The position numbers were made by a program, and so were the translations under genes. A stretch of 64,000 nt of DNA from Leuctra nigra. Taxonomy: Eukaryota > Arthropoda > Insecta > Plecoptera > Leuctridae. The stretch covers positions 21,763,409 through 21,827,408 of the forward strand of contig OW203765.1 of assembly GCA_934045905.1 (NCBI GenBank), given 5' to 3'. Below, piece by piece: positions 1 through 10,397 of the stretch (position 1 is the first letter of the stretch; each line of letters begins with the position of its first letter). Under the pieces are notes generated by a model. That model was not told where the DNA came from, did no database searches, and saw nothing but the letters and a program-made list of their open reading frames with translations.

Positions 1-786
1 CATGCCATTTTGGGTTTTATTATGTTCTGCTATGAGTGCTTTTATTTTGTTGTTTGTTGAGTCTATTTCTCTTTTGAGGTCTTGTCCTTCAGGATCCTGG
101 CGGTTTGGAATGTTGACGACTATTACATTAGCTTTTGTTCCACAATCTAAAATTGAGTTCAGTGAAATTCTGATTTTGTCGGGCGTTTTCTTTGGGATAT
201 TATTCGTTCCCGCCATGATTATTAGAGTGTCCTGTTGCTCCAGGCTGTGATCAATCGACGTCACAACTTCCTCGATTGGCGCGCTGGGTTTGAAATTGCA
301 CTCGACTAACGTGTTTTGCTTGTTATCATCTAGTATGTGTTGCAGAATGCTTGCAAGTCCTCGTCCATGGCTGTCCGCTAGAATTTGCACTTTTTTGTGG
401 GAGCGAGATTTAGGTGTGGATGATGGCACTATCTTGCGTGTAGATTGATCGTTTCGAGTGCCAGTGGCAGCAGGCGTGGCTGCAGGCTCTTTCCTTCCTG
501 TGGCAATGTCGCTGAGAATGACTAGTGGCTCATTCTGTCGGGAGTCTGGAGAATGACTATTTTTATTCTGCACGTGGCTTTGTATATTTTCACTTGAATT
601 TAAATGAACTTGACGATGTCGGTCGTTTAAAAGAGTGTCTAATCTTATCTTTAATAACTTGATTTCATTTATCAGCATCGAGTTTATAGCAGTTTGGTTG
701 TTCGAAAGATTGTTGTCTCCAAGCATGAACTGCAGGTCCATGTCTCTGTCCTCGTAAACGCAGCGCTGGCAATATTTTGTATCCAT
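1..786 (-). CDS. LINE ORF1-like protein with SGNH/GDSL esterase domain, cut by the window edge
   Basis: Reading the minus strand from the ATG at 786-784 gives 262 uninterrupted codons that run off the left edge. The N-terminus has CQRC, possibly part of a small zinc-binding motif, followed by a hydrophilic, Ser/Thr-rich linker. From about residue 140 there is VQILADSHGRGL (block-I-like, DSH in place of GDS) and then TLIIMAGTNNIP (block-III-like GxN), the layout of an SGNH hydrolase. Esterase-like domains of this type are known in ORF1 proteins of CR1/L2-type LINEs, and that is the likely source. The forward-strand reading over 2-250 is its shadow. The C-terminal catalytic Asp/His would lie outside the window. 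A host SGNH gene is less likely because no introns are seen. Confidence 0.7.
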   Translation of the reverse strand, partial: MDTKYCQRCVYEDRDMDLQFMLGDNNLSNNQTAINSMLINEIKLLKIRLDTLLNDRHRQVHLNSSENIQSHVQNKNSHSPDSRQNEPLVILSDIATGRKEPAATPAATGTRNDQSTRKIVPSSTPKSRSHKKVQILADSHGRGLASILQHILDDNKQNTLVECNFKPSAPIEEVVTSIDHSLEQQDTLIIMAGTNNIPKKTPDKIRISLNSILDCGTKANVIVVNIPNRQDPEGQDLKREIDSTNNKIKALIAEHNKTQNGM

Positions 787-965
787 TATACCGGCTACCA
801 CAGTTTTAAGAAATACTAATTTTATTAACAAACACTAACACTTTCGTCACTAGAAACTATTTAACTGTAGAAAAAGTTATTTAAGACGCCAAATATGTTT
901 GAAACGGATGAAGAACTGGTTACGAAAATCGCGGCACTACTCACAACTCTTCTTCTTGCAACAAG
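1..965 (-). mobile_element. 5' part of a CR1-like LINE (minus strand)
   Basis: This covers the SGNH-type ORF1 plus about 180 bp of upstream sequence that looks like a LINE 5' UTR. The upstream limit is not sharp; 965 is a guess, set where AT-rich sequence without related structure begins. ORF2 would lie to the left, outside the window. Confidence 0.5.
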
Positions 966-1624
966 TTGATATTATCAACTACTTCATCTTTAACTACAAC
1001 TTGATTTAGATACATATTTGTTTCCTCACATCGTTCATCTAATCTTCAGCCAGGTACCTACCTATACAGTCATCTTCAAGATAAAATATTTTCTCTGCAA
1101 GGTGGTGATGTGCTTGTGATGTCATCAGTGTTCATGTGTTTCCTGATGCTTCCCATTTCCTCACTGTCTTAATCAATACGTTCCAAACTGTATAAGTTAT
1201 GAAATCTAAGACATGTTCCAATTAAAACTGTAGGTACTACCTATTCCGACACTTCCTTCTTCACGATGATTTAGATTCCCAGGTAATTTGACGTAGTACA
1301 TGAACTGAAAACAAATGAAGTTATATCCAGTTAGTAATTTTATTAACTTGTTAGTGTGGTCTGCCAACCTATAGTAGTAGGTACATGTAGGGATGACTGT
1401 AGGTAAATAATCTGCTAAAATTGGTGAAAGTTGATTTTTCATTGAGTGTCATTATATAGCACCGGTATCGAAATTGGCGCGAATAGCTGCGGTACCACAT
1501 TCTGACACGGACCAACTTGGTCGCAACCGAAAGTAGATGATGGAACTGCACCCCTAATATTCTGTTTTGAAGGAGTTGCTACCTAACCTAAGCACCGGGT
1601 TTATTAACGTACCTACCTGTCAAC
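966..1624. other. Intergenic, no gene seen
   Basis: AT-rich sequence with scattered TACCTACC-type runs. Short open frames here (for example 1206-1442 minus) have no recognisable motif or splice context. Confidence 0.5.
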
Positions 1625-2050
1625 CATTGACTAACGCCTCTATACCGGGATATGAAACTGCCATGCCAATACCACTATAACGCACGGCCCTCATTTGAAC
1701 CATCGCTTGATACTCTGATCCCGCCTCCCGGGCGTCCAGCCACTGCAACCGTCAGATTTGACACAGCATACAAACTTATTTCCGTTATGAAAACTCAGTA
1801 GACCATGTCTAGGTAGTACACTTTTCAATCATCTAAGAAGGTATTGCTCACATGTTTTGTGAGATTAAGGTATTTAGGTAAAAGTAGTTTGGTGAAATTC
1901 ATTCACATCTCTAGCACAAGTTGCTAAGGAAGTCCCGCCCCCTCCTTCTCTAGCCGTGTTGTGATTCGCGTGCGGCATTTGGCTTTGACTACAACCGTAG
2001 TGCCGTGAAAAGTAAACGATTTGCTTATCCCCCAGTGTTGATTGTCAATG
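1625..2050. mobile_element. P-like MITE, 426 bp, 7-bp TSD
   Basis: The ends are inverted: CATTGACTAAC on the left, and GATTGTCAATG on the right, which reads CATTGACAATC inverted. It is flanked by a perfect 7-bp duplication TGTCAAC (1618-1624 and 2051-2057). A second copy in opposite orientation lies at 56159-57879 with its own 7-bp duplication ATTAAAC. A 5'-CA terminus and 7-8-bp duplication are typical of P-type elements; the superfamily is inferred. This copy is uninterrupted and still has the intact site GAAACTGC that is filled by a hAT in the other copy. Confidence 0.75.
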
Positions 2051-2057
2051 TGTCAAC

Positions 2058-3555
2058 ATACATACCTAGTAGGTAGTAGTACTATACCTACATAAGAACA
2101 ATGGCCCTCCAGTACAGGCAAATAATTTTCAGTAGGTAGGTAAGTAATTCATCTAGCTGACTGGATAAATCAACAGTAGGTAAGACTCTGTAGCTCCCAA
2201 ATGACACAAAAAATTGACAAGAAACAACTCATTCAAGTTTTCCCACCCAGCGAACTAGGCTACCTACCTACCTACCTAACCTCTAAAAAGTAGTGCCTTG
2301 CTAACCTAGGACATTTAAATACTTTGCTAAATAAAGTACCTAGTACTACGTACCTGGCGTATAAGTAAGAATTACAATAGCGAAACTTCTCGCTAAAATT
2401 AATTAAAGAATGCATCAGTTTCAATGCAGAAAGTTGGGAAGTAATTCCTCCCCTTGCTTGCTTGCCGCCAACTTCAGTAGTCACGTGAAATAAGCAACAT
2501 GCGAAAAAGAGCAACTTGTGGCGCTATATTTAAATCTAAATAGCAGGTTATTGATTTCCGTAGATAGATTTGAATGAATATAATTATGGCAAATCATAGC
2601 GTTTCTGAGCAACTAAAAATTTAAAGTTACACCGAATTTTCTAAAAACCAAGATTTATCTACGAAAATGTCTGAAAATCAATTATGTAAAAATCCTATAA
2701 TATAAAAAAAGAGAGGAATTACCTTCAGACATGGTTTGAAAATGAATATGAATATTCAAAATACTAAAAATGAATAGTCTGAAATCTTTGGTCTTACATC
2801 TGATTTATATAATAATTAACACCAATAGTTTTCATAATAGGAATTTATTTTATTTGACTTTTAAATGGACGCACGTCTTTCAACATCACTATAAGATTGC
2901 AGGATAATACAATACTACAAGAAGGACGAATTATACTACAGTAGAGTAATTTTCACTGCCAGCGTATTAGGCTAGGTTAGGGGAAATCCGTCAAAAACCA
3001 CATTTTTTTAGCATCCATACCATTGTATTCGGCTGAGAGCTACCTGCACTTCCTCCGGCAGACTATCCCCACTCCACCTTTCTGAGGGAAGTACAAATAA
3101 GTGCAAATATACGCTCACAGTGAAAACGACTATCTACATAAGTTATTGACTGTTCGGGTGGCAAGAAGATTTTTCTGCTTAGGGGCAGGGAAAAAGACAT
3201 ATTTGATATTCTAATTCCTACTGATTCAGCAAAATAAGGAATATGAATCCGTATGAAATTTGTCTCGAACGATCTCAAAAAAATGTACCCAGGCACACAT
3301 CGGAACACGCCGTCATGACCACTGCCTTGCTAATGCTATCACTTGATGGTTCCGGAAACATCCACGATATCATGTACCCAGGCAATTCGATAACCAATAA
3401 CAAATGCAAATAGAACAAGGTACAATGATAAATGAAATAAAGTAGGTAACAGAACCAAACTCCATGGTAAAACATTAGTTTACCATTTTAAAGAAAGGAA
3501 GAATATTGAATAATAATACAAATTAATGGCAAAAATCGTCACCCAAAGAAAGAAG
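2058..3555. other. Intergenic region downstream of gene 1
   Basis: No gene recognised. TACCTACC runs near 2260-2285. Overlapping plus-strand tttatt motifs (AATAAA on the minus strand) near 2845-2856 are possible but distant poly(A) signals for gene 1, whose stop is at 3556. Confidence 0.4.
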
Positions 3556-4959
3556 TCAATTATTTACTTGTAGGCTGCTAAGCGGCCGATCTTCACTTGC
3601 TACGTCCACTTCATTATTTTTCTTCTTCTTGACGTACTTCCTGTTGTTCACTGGCGGCGTATAAACAAAACCCGGCACATCTTTGTGGTACTTCATGTGA
3701 TTCTTTTTGGAAACGTTATGTCGGAACGCAAGTCCGCATACTTCACACTTGTATGGTTTGTCGCCGGTATGAAGACGCAAGTGAGCGTCCAGGTTCTGTT
3801 TCATCGTGAACGCCCGGTCGCAGAAACTGCACGAGAACGGAGTCTCGCCGGTGTGCACGCGCATGTGCCTCGTGAGACCTTCCAATCTGAGAAACATTTT
3901 CGAACAAATCGTGCACTTCTGAGTCTTCTCTCTGTTGCTGTGGTAATTGTTGACGTGCGTACGCAACGATCGGAACGTCTGCAGTTCGGAGTCGCATAAT
4001 TTACAGGTAAACTTTTCTTTGATGTGACATCTCTGGATATGACTTAAAAGAGAATCTTTTGTTCCGAATGTACTGTCACAAGAGTCACACTCATAATTTC
4101 TTTCATAAGTGCTAATTTTGTGATTATTTAGTAAGTGAGCAAGTATGCTCCGGGTGGATGTAGTAGAATATTCGCAAAAATTACAAAACTTCGTCATACC
4201 TCTGAATTCTGAATACTCATGAAGTCGCAGATGAATGGTAAGCTGCCTCTGGTTGTCGAAAGATTGAGCACAAATATTACAGAGAAAACTATTCAAGTTT
4301 GGACATCGCTTGCTGTGCTTTAAGTGATCATTTTGACTTTTATAGATTTTACCACACACTGGACAGGAAGTCACAGTGTGACACATCTTTATGTGAAGGA
4401 GGCAGTCACGTCTACTCTTAGAGCTAAAATCGGTACAAAGATGGCATTTTCGATTATGAAGAGTGGTCCTTTCATGTCGGTACAAGCTTTTCACATTATT
4501 AAACTCTTCTGTACAAACACTGCACTCTATGTGCCTGACAGGCTTGCCTTGCCTAAGAACACTTGATCCCTTTCCTGCATTAGCATCCAGAATACTTCTT
4601 TCCTCGAAATCACTGGAACGTTCCGACAGATCGACATCGTCATTCATGCACGTCAGTGGGTCATCAGATTCACATCTCTCATCAATCTCTTCTTTTACAC
4701 CATCTAAATTGTTTTCATTTATAAACATTTCCTTGAAATTTAATGGCACAATTATTTCTTCTGGATGTATTAACATTGTTTTTTGTAATAAACTATCCTC
4801 TCTTCCAACGGTTGGTGTATTGCTTCTATCTCTGTCGTCACTAATGTGCGAAACTGGAGCTTCTGTTTGTAGCATTGCAGAGTTTGATTCACATTTAATT
4901 AGAAAAGTGCTATCTTTGTAATTTGGTTTTGGTGATTCTTTGAAGATAGCTTTAATGTA
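3556..4959 (-). CDS. Gene 1 terminal exon: ten C2H2 zinc fingers (ZAD-ZNF protein, C-terminal part)
   Basis: Third exon of a three-exon gene (with 7077-6922 and 5837-5682), predicted protein about 571 aa. The splice acceptor TTTCAG abuts TAC ATT AAA at 4959, in phase with exon 2; the open frame upstream to 5022 is intron read-through. The first ~150 residues are acidic and low in complexity, with an EEIIVPLNFKEMF block shared with gene 2. Ten fingers follow: CSVC, CHLC, CPVC (third ligand set ends in Cys, C2HC), CNIC, CNFC, CDSC, CKLC, CTIC, CSFC, CEVC. The last three are joined by TGE(T/K)P-like linkers. The tail is DVPGFVYTPPVNNRKYVKK. ZAD-ZNF proteins are nuclear transcription or chromatin factors; target unknown. 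Confidence 0.92.
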   Translation of the reverse strand, partial: YIKAIFKESPKPNYKDSTFLIKCESNSAMLQTEAPVSHISDDRDRSNTPTVGREDSLLQKTMLIHPEEIIVPLNFKEMFINENNLDGVKEEIDERCESDDPLTCMNDDVDLSERSSDFEERSILDANAGKGSSVLRQGKPVRHIECSVCTEEFNNVKSLYRHERTTLHNRKCHLCTDFSSKSRRDCLLHIKMCHTVTSCPVCGKIYKSQNDHLKHSKRCPNLNSFLCNICAQSFDNQRQLTIHLRLHEYSEFRGMTKFCNFCEYSTTSTRSILAHLLNNHKISTYERNYECDSCDSTFGTKDSLLSHIQRCHIKEKFTCKLCDSELQTFRSLRTHVNNYHSNREKTQKCTICSKMFLRLEGLTRHMRVHTGETPFSCSFCDRAFTMKQNLDAHLRLHTGDKPYKCEVCGLAFRHNVSKKNHMKYHKDVPGFVYTPPVNNRKYVKKKKNNEVDVASEDRPLSSLQVNN

Positions 4960-5274
4960 CTGAAACAGATGGAAAAAGCAGGACAAAAGCAAATTAAATG
5001 GGGAAAATGTTTTACAATGCAATTTTTATAATGATGCAATCCAGAGGAATTTCTTTCAAATATTGAAGTGTCAATATGGTGTACCAGCTACCAATAGGGG
5101 AGGCCCATACTGTCGAGGGGGCCCAAAAATAGCCAGAAATGGGTGTGAAATATAAAAAGTTTTAAGAGTTTTGCTTCAGGGTATAGGTCTAGGTACCTAC
5201 TAAATATTCTCAGAATCCACAAAATTATTGAGAAATAAATAAGAGAGAAATAAATATCCCACCACACCACACCA

Positions 5275-5672
5275 GCCAACGGCTGGTGTGTTGGATACCT
5301 CGGTTCTCGTTAGATCACCGAGGTTAAGCAACATTGAGCGCGGTCAGCGATTCAACTCTGCCATTCAACTCTGCCTTGCCAGGTTGCTGCCGTTGGGCCA
5401 GAGAGCCTGGGGTGTTTGGGGTTTAGTGTGACGACCTCCCTCCACCTGTTATCAGTCTCTCGACGGCGCAGGTTGTGGAGGCTCGTGCTGTGAATGTTAC
5501 ACCGTCCTTCGGAAGGGACGTTAAGCCGTTGGTCCGCTTGGTATCTTTCGTCAGGAGTAGGCTACATGCCGGTACCGGGTTTCCTCTCCTCCCTTCTCTA
5601 TATTACATTCTCACTTGTGGGGCCTCGGCTCCATTGAGAATATAAAAAATAAAAATAATAATAATAATAATA
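5275..5672 (+). mobile_element. 5S rRNA-derived SINE in gene 1 intron 2
   Basis: The first ~75 bases resemble the 5' part of insect 5S rRNA: GCCAAC, then GGATACCTCGGTTCTCGT, GATCACCGAGGTTAAGC and GCGCGGTCAG, which include the 5S A-box region. The 5S 3' part (C-box region) is replaced by an unrelated body holding the arthropod SINE-type block TTCGGAAGGGACGTTAAGCC (near 5508). The element ends in an (AATA)/(ATA) microsatellite at about 5645-5672. This is the layout of a SINE3-type element transcribed by Pol III. Confidence 0.7.
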
Positions 5673-5681
5673 TGAACAAAC

Positions 5682-5837
5682 CTTGATGGCACTGTTTGTA
5701 TTTATCTGTAAAAGTGCGCAATATTTCTGTAGATCATTGTTGGTTGAAACGCATCGTTGCTTAAAATTCAGGAAATTGTTCATATATTCATCACACTTCT
5801 GACAGATAATGTTGGGGAGAACTGCTTGTCTCGTCAC
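5682..5837 (-). CDS. Gene 1 exon 2: second half of ZAD domain
   Basis: A 156-nt, phase-0 exon. The acceptor CCTGCAG precedes GTGACGAGACAAGC and the donor is AAG/GTTTGT. It encodes VTRQAVLPNIICQKCDEYMN and onward to SAIK. The CQKC pair supplies the third and fourth zinc ligands of the ZAD (C4 zinc-binding, dimer-forming domain), and the following helix FLNFKQRC is typical of the family. It needs exon 1 (7077-6922) for the first Cys pair. Confidence 0.9.
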
Positions 5838-5922
5838 CTGCAGGCAAAGTAAAGTTTCTCTATAATCATTTTTTAATAGTAAAAGGTTACGGTCAAGGTG
5901 AAAGCCTCCACTCTTCTTTACT

Positions 5923-6620
5923 CAATGAGCGAGCAACTCCTTTTGACACGGACCTCTGTTTTTTGTTTGTGTGATTTTTTTGTGTTACTGAAGCTATACA
6001 AGTCACAGTTATTTTTCGATCGCACTGAAATTTTGCACACATGTACGGACCATTTCTGGGCGTTGCAAACCCTAATTTTTTTTAAATTCGCTGATTGGTT
6101 CAAAATTTAAAAAATTATTGTTCGATTAGTTGGTCCAATTAATTTGAAATTTTGTCAAGTCATTGCTACCAACAATGTCTCACTTCTAATTGGTCGAAAA
6201 TGAAAATTCCGATAAGGTAAGTTCAAATTTTGCATGGTGATCAAGACCAACATTATCTAAACTTCTGCACATTTTAAGCCCAATTAGTACTAGGTAATCA
6301 GTCAAGTAGGATTGTCATTTTAAGAGTTTAGTATGGGTTGTCAAGAGAGATTTCTGGAAAAAGTAGGTGCGTAGCCTAGGTAGGTATGTCACGAGTCACG
6401 ACACAATGGATGATTGAGCGAGCGTCACCACTGTACTCTTATGGCACTTTCTGTGTTTTTTTTTTTTTTTTTTGTCCGCACAGCCTAGGTTAAACCGCAC
6501 ATTCAATCAATCTGAAACTTTGCACATGCTAACGTAATCTATGCGGTCCCTGGGATCGTTTTTGTTAAGTCCCTAGTCCCTAGTATGCATTACATGGTTG
6601 TCAAAGTTGTGGATGCCAGT
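5923..6620 (-). mobile_element. Two truncated Helitron-like fragments in gene 1 intron 1
   Basis: Two successive 5' starts (ATGAGCGAGC at about 5923 and ATTGAGCGAGCG at about 6413), each followed by the pyrimidine-rich family block (CTCCTTTTGACACGGACC or TCACCACTGTACTC, then poly-T) and internal modules like TCTGAAACTTTGCACATG. The 3' ends (GCGTTTTCCTAG) are missing. Full copies are at 14401-15289 and 29874-30768. Confidence 0.55.
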
Positions 6621-6921
6621 AAGGTTCAGCCAAAGACCAATCAAGGTCTGGATTGTCTGATGTGTGTTGTGTATTGGGATTGTGGGGGTGGATTGTCTGG
6701 ATTGGGCCGCAGGGTAGTACCTAGGACAAGAAAAACCGTTTCGTTATAAGTTGTCATGCCTACAATATGGCTACGATTATGACTGGTTGTAGCTTACAGA
6801 AAGGGCTTACACATACAGCTTGCACCCTAGGTACCTAGGTACCTGGTACCTTAAGACACCAAACCCAAAAAGTAGAAAATTTGATGGCTTAACCTAAAAA
6901 AGCAAGATTGTTGACACTTAC

Positions 6922-7077
6922 CCTAACTGACGTAATTAAGTTAATTTTCTCTGTTGACGGCATGGACACAGAAACAAAGCTCGTTACATTTTGTGGATCA
7001 CTGTACACTATCGGTAACATTGGACCATCAGGAGATAAACAAAGTCGGCAACGATTGCCAATAATTACTTCCTCCAT
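6922..7077 (-). CDS. Gene 1 exon 1: start codon and first half of ZAD domain
   Basis: ATG at 7077-7075; the donor AGG/GTAAGT ends the exon at 6922 after 52 complete codons. It encodes MEEVIIGNRCRLCLSPDGPM and ends in ITSVR. The CRLC pair gives the first two ZAD zinc ligands. This ATG is chosen over the upstream in-frame ATG at 7155 because gene 2 starts the same way (MEEVLLSVDRCRLC) with no upstream extension. A LINE fragment lies only ~220 bp upstream. Confidence 0.88.
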
Positions 7078-7299
7078 CTTTATTTTTACTGCCAGTGCCG
7101 TGAGAGTAGCGCCACTGGCTTGCTCTCTCTGCGCCCAACTTGGTATAGCCAACACTACAGAAAATTACGCGCCAAATTTCAATCCTATTTTAGTAAGCTT
7201 TCGCAATGAAGTCAACACACTAGGTTAATCATAATTATCAAAATAAACAATACTCCGATCCTGGTTGTTTGTTTGCCTATCTTATACTCATTTTCCCGT

Positions 7300-8204
7300 C
7301 ATGTTCGTAAAGGAAGTTCGAAGGAAACAGCGCAACAGCGCAAGAAGTGAAGGAAAAGGCTTACTTGTCACTCGTGAGACCTGTAGCGGAATATGCAGGA
7401 GCGGTGTGGGATCCCCACAAGGTGGGACAGATCAAGAACGTAGAAAGTATTCAAAGATGGGCAGCAAGGAGGGTAACCGGGAAACTAAGGAGAAGAAAAT
7501 GGATCATACTGGAAAATAAAAGGGCAGGGATAAATATAAGACTGAAGAGAGTGCCAGAGAGTGTGAGATAACTACTGAGATAATTACCTAATGGACTCGG
7601 ATGGAAATCGTTGCAGGAAAGGAGAAGAGAGATGAGACTCTGCAATATGTTCAGAGCTTACTCTGGGAGTAGTGCGTGGGATGAGATCAGGCAAAGACTC
7701 AGGAAAGCAGATTACCGTGGGAGAAGGGATCATGAAGAGAAGGTGAAGATAATAGAATCAAGAACTAACATAGGAAAGTATTCATTTGTGAGGAGAACAG
7801 TAGAAGAATGGAATAAACTTAAGGAAGGTGTAATAAAACCAATGCCAGGGAGTGTAGGGGAGTTTAAAGAAAGATTGATAAACCAACTGAGGCCAGAATG
7901 ATAGATTATAGAAGAGGCATGGATGAATTTTCCTGAAATACGTTAGTCATAGTAAGAAGATTTTTAGTTTGTATTAATGACCTACTAGTTACAAATATAT
8001 TTTAGGTACATAAATTATTAATTATGACCATATCATAATTACTATTAGATTAATTACATTATCAAGATATTTTTTTGCTTAATAATATCAACACTATTAT
8101 TATAATAATTATTATAGGTATTATTATTATTAAATTAAAATTAAGTGTTACCACCTGTATTAATACAATTTGTAACTTAATAAATCAATCAATCAATCAA
8201 TCAA
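7300..8204 (+). mobile_element. 3' end of a CR1-like LINE (truncated, frameshifted)
   Basis: It encodes the RT-distal end of a LINE ORF2 in two frames: KEKAYLSLVRPVAEYAGAVW (7347-7571) and, after a frameshift, RKADYRGRRDHEEKVKIIES and FVRRTVEEWNKL (7611-7901), ending QLRPE-stop. The 3' tail is (AATC)n at about 8180-8204. The same C-terminal region occurs on the minus strand at 58250-58735. Sits between gene 1 and gene 2. Confidence 0.8.
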
Positions 8205-8819
8205 TTCAGGAAAAGGGAACAATATGTAGTATTATATTTTAATAAAAACATATTGTTATAGCCGGTGTTTTTCTACCGCAGTGAGAATTTTAATAAAGGA
8301 ATTTATAATTCTCACTGGGATTGTTCACCCAATATTTGAATTTATATAAGAAAAGGTGAAAAGCAGTATTTTTCAAAATGTAAAAATAATAAAAACTTGT
8401 TCTGGTTATCTAATTCCCAGAGACATCCAATACAATTTGAATAGTACCTACTATTAGGAAAGGTGAACACTTTTAAAATGAAGAAATAAATTGAGAAGCA
8501 GTTGTTTCGTTTATTGAAAATACCAGTAGGTGTACGAGCATTCAGTGTTTTACTAACATGTTTTAAACAAATAGACATATTATGCACCCGCAAGCTAATA
8601 AAATACTTGTGAAATTTTATACTTTTACAAATTTAAACATTAAAAAATCAAAAAAAAAATCAAATTAAAAAAAAAATGGATTTTCAGATAGGCTACTATG
8701 GGTGGGCAGGTTTTTAATACTAATGTAACACAGGCAGAATGTTCATTGCAGATAGGAAGCAATGTAAGTCTTTCATACAAAAAACAGTAAACAACACAGA
8801 AAGTTAAAAGTCTGTCAAA
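8205..8819. other. 3' flank of gene 2
   Basis: AT-rich with no coding motifs. The plus-strand hexamer tttatt at 8510-8515 (AATAAA on the minus strand, about 305 bp after the gene 2 stop) is a candidate poly(A) signal. Confidence 0.35.
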
Positions 8820-10397
8820 CTACGCAATTAATGTTTGTTCAGCACTACACTGGGCAGTCTTTTTGACATATTTCCTGTTGTTTACTGGCGGCGTATAAAC
8901 AACACCTGGCACATCTTGGTGGTACTTCATGTGATTCTTCTTGGTGACGTTATGTCGGAATGCAAGTCCGCATACTTCACACTTGTACGGTTTGTCGCCG
9001 GTATGAAGACGCAAGTGAGCGCGTAAGTTCGAGTCAAGAGTGAAAGCTCGGTTACAGAAACTGCAAACAAACGGGGTCTCACCAGTGTGTGTTCGCATGT
9101 GATTGGTCAAAGTATCCTTCTTAAGAAACGTCTTCGAACATATCGGGCACTTGTTGGTCTTTTCTCTGTTACTGTGGTTACGCAGCTCGTGTACACGTAG
9201 ATATCGGGACGACATAAACTCTGAAGCACATTGATTACATTTGAACTTTTCTTTCAGGTGATTACGCTGAATGTGACTAATAAGACCTCCTTTCGAGCGG
9301 AACATTTTGCCACAAGAGTCGCACTCGCATTTTCTTTCACACATGCTAATATTGTGAGCCTTAAGCAAGTGAGAGAATATGCAAAGAGTTGCAGTAGACG
9401 AATATTCGCAAGATTTGCAAAATATTCGCGAACCTCTAAATTCTGAATACTCGTGAAGTTGCAAATGTTTGTTAAGATTCTTTTGGTTGCTGCAAGATTG
9501 AGCGCAGATATTGCAGAGGAAGATCTTTCTTCTAGAACAATCCACATCGAGTTTCATTTCTGTAGGACCTTTAACAGTTTTAATACGTTTCGAGTGGGGG
9601 GATTCAGTGTGGCACTTTTTAATGTGTCGTGTGCATTCACGTCTACTATTAAATGTAAGATCCGTACAAAGAAGACAATTTCTATTATGAAGAGTGGTCC
9701 TTTCATGTTTATTTAACAATGTAATATTATTGAACACTTCTTTGCACACACTGCACTCAACAGGTTTGCTATTTAATCCCTCGCTTGGACGTACAGCGTG
9801 ACACGTCTTCATATGTTGAGTTCGTTCACGTCTATTCTTAAACACAAGATCCGTACAAAGAAGGCAATTTCTATTATGAAAAGTGGACTTCTCATGTTTA
9901 TACAACAACGAAGAGTTATTAAATTTCTTTTTGCATACACTGCACTCTCTTTGCTTTACTAGCTTGCACGAAACAACTTTATTTAATCCCTCCCCTCTAG
10001 AAAGATCGAGAATACTTGTCGTTCTGTCACTGGACTGTTCAGGTAAATCAACTTCGTCCTTCGTGCATAGTTTGGAGTTTCCAGCCTCGCTAGCTTCAAA
10101 TGCCGAGTCAATAACACTCTTCACATCAACAGAGTTTTTATCATCTTCTAGTATAAACATTTCCTTGTAATCTACTGGTATTATGATTTCTTCAGGATTC
10201 TTTAACACTGCTCGAGCTAAGCTTGGATGTTTTCCAGGAGCCGTCAAGGTCGTACTCTCTCCATCAGGATTGCTGTGTGACATTCTGGCTCTTAAACTAG
10301 GAGAAATATATGTTGGTTTGGGCTTTGGTGACTCAATCGGATTTGACGGGGCTGGATCAAGTGACATTGGTGTTTCTTTCGCTTCTGTCTTCATAAA
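8820..10397 (-). CDS. Gene 2 terminal exon: eleven C2H2 zinc fingers
   Basis: Third exon of a gene with exons 14086-13931 and 12239-12078; predicted protein about 631 aa. The acceptor CATTTCAG precedes TTT ATG AAG at 10397. An acidic linker with EEIIIPVDYKEMF leads to eleven fingers: CSVC, CLLC, CSVC, CLLC, CNIC, CKSC, CDSC, CNQC, CPIC, CSFC, CEVC. Fingers 1-2 and 3-4 are a duplicated two-finger module (each with NRNCLLCTDL). Gene 1 has this module once, plus a C2HC finger that gene 2 lacks. The fifth finger has Cys (AQSC) at the usual Phe position. The tail DVPGVVYTPPVNNRKYVKK is followed by a gene-specific end, TAQCSAEQTLIA. Probable sequence-specific nuclear factor. Confidence 0.92.
   Translation of the reverse strand, partial: FMKTEAKETPMSLDPAPSNPIESPKPKPTYISPSLRARMSHSNPDGESTTLTAPGKHPSLARAVLKNPEEIIIPVDYKEMFILEDDKNSVDVKSVIDSAFEASEAGNSKLCTKDEVDLPEQSSDRTTSILDLSRGEGLNKVVSCKLVKQRECSVCKKKFNNSSLLYKHEKSTFHNRNCLLCTDLVFKNRRERTQHMKTCHAVRPSEGLNSKPVECSVCKEVFNNITLLNKHERTTLHNRNCLLCTDLTFNSRRECTRHIKKCHTESPHSKRIKTVKGPTEMKLDVDCSRRKIFLCNICAQSCSNQKNLNKHLQLHEYSEFRGSRIFCKSCEYSSTATLCIFSHLLKAHNISMCERKCECDSCGKMFRSKGGLISHIQRNHLKEKFKCNQCASEFMSSRYLRVHELRNHSNREKTNKCPICSKTFLKKDTLTNHMRTHTGETPFVCSFCNRAFTLDSNLRAHLRLHTGDKPYKCEVCGLAFRHNVTKKNHMKYHQDVPGVVYTPPVNNRKYVKKTAQCSAEQTLIA

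Noticed and set aside
3685..4566. Open frames overlapping the gene 1 finger exon on both strands
   Set aside because: Shadows of the 10-finger reading frame.
5275..5350. Functional 5S rRNA gene
   Set aside because: Only the 5' ~75 bases match; the C-box region and 3' end are replaced and an A-rich tail follows.
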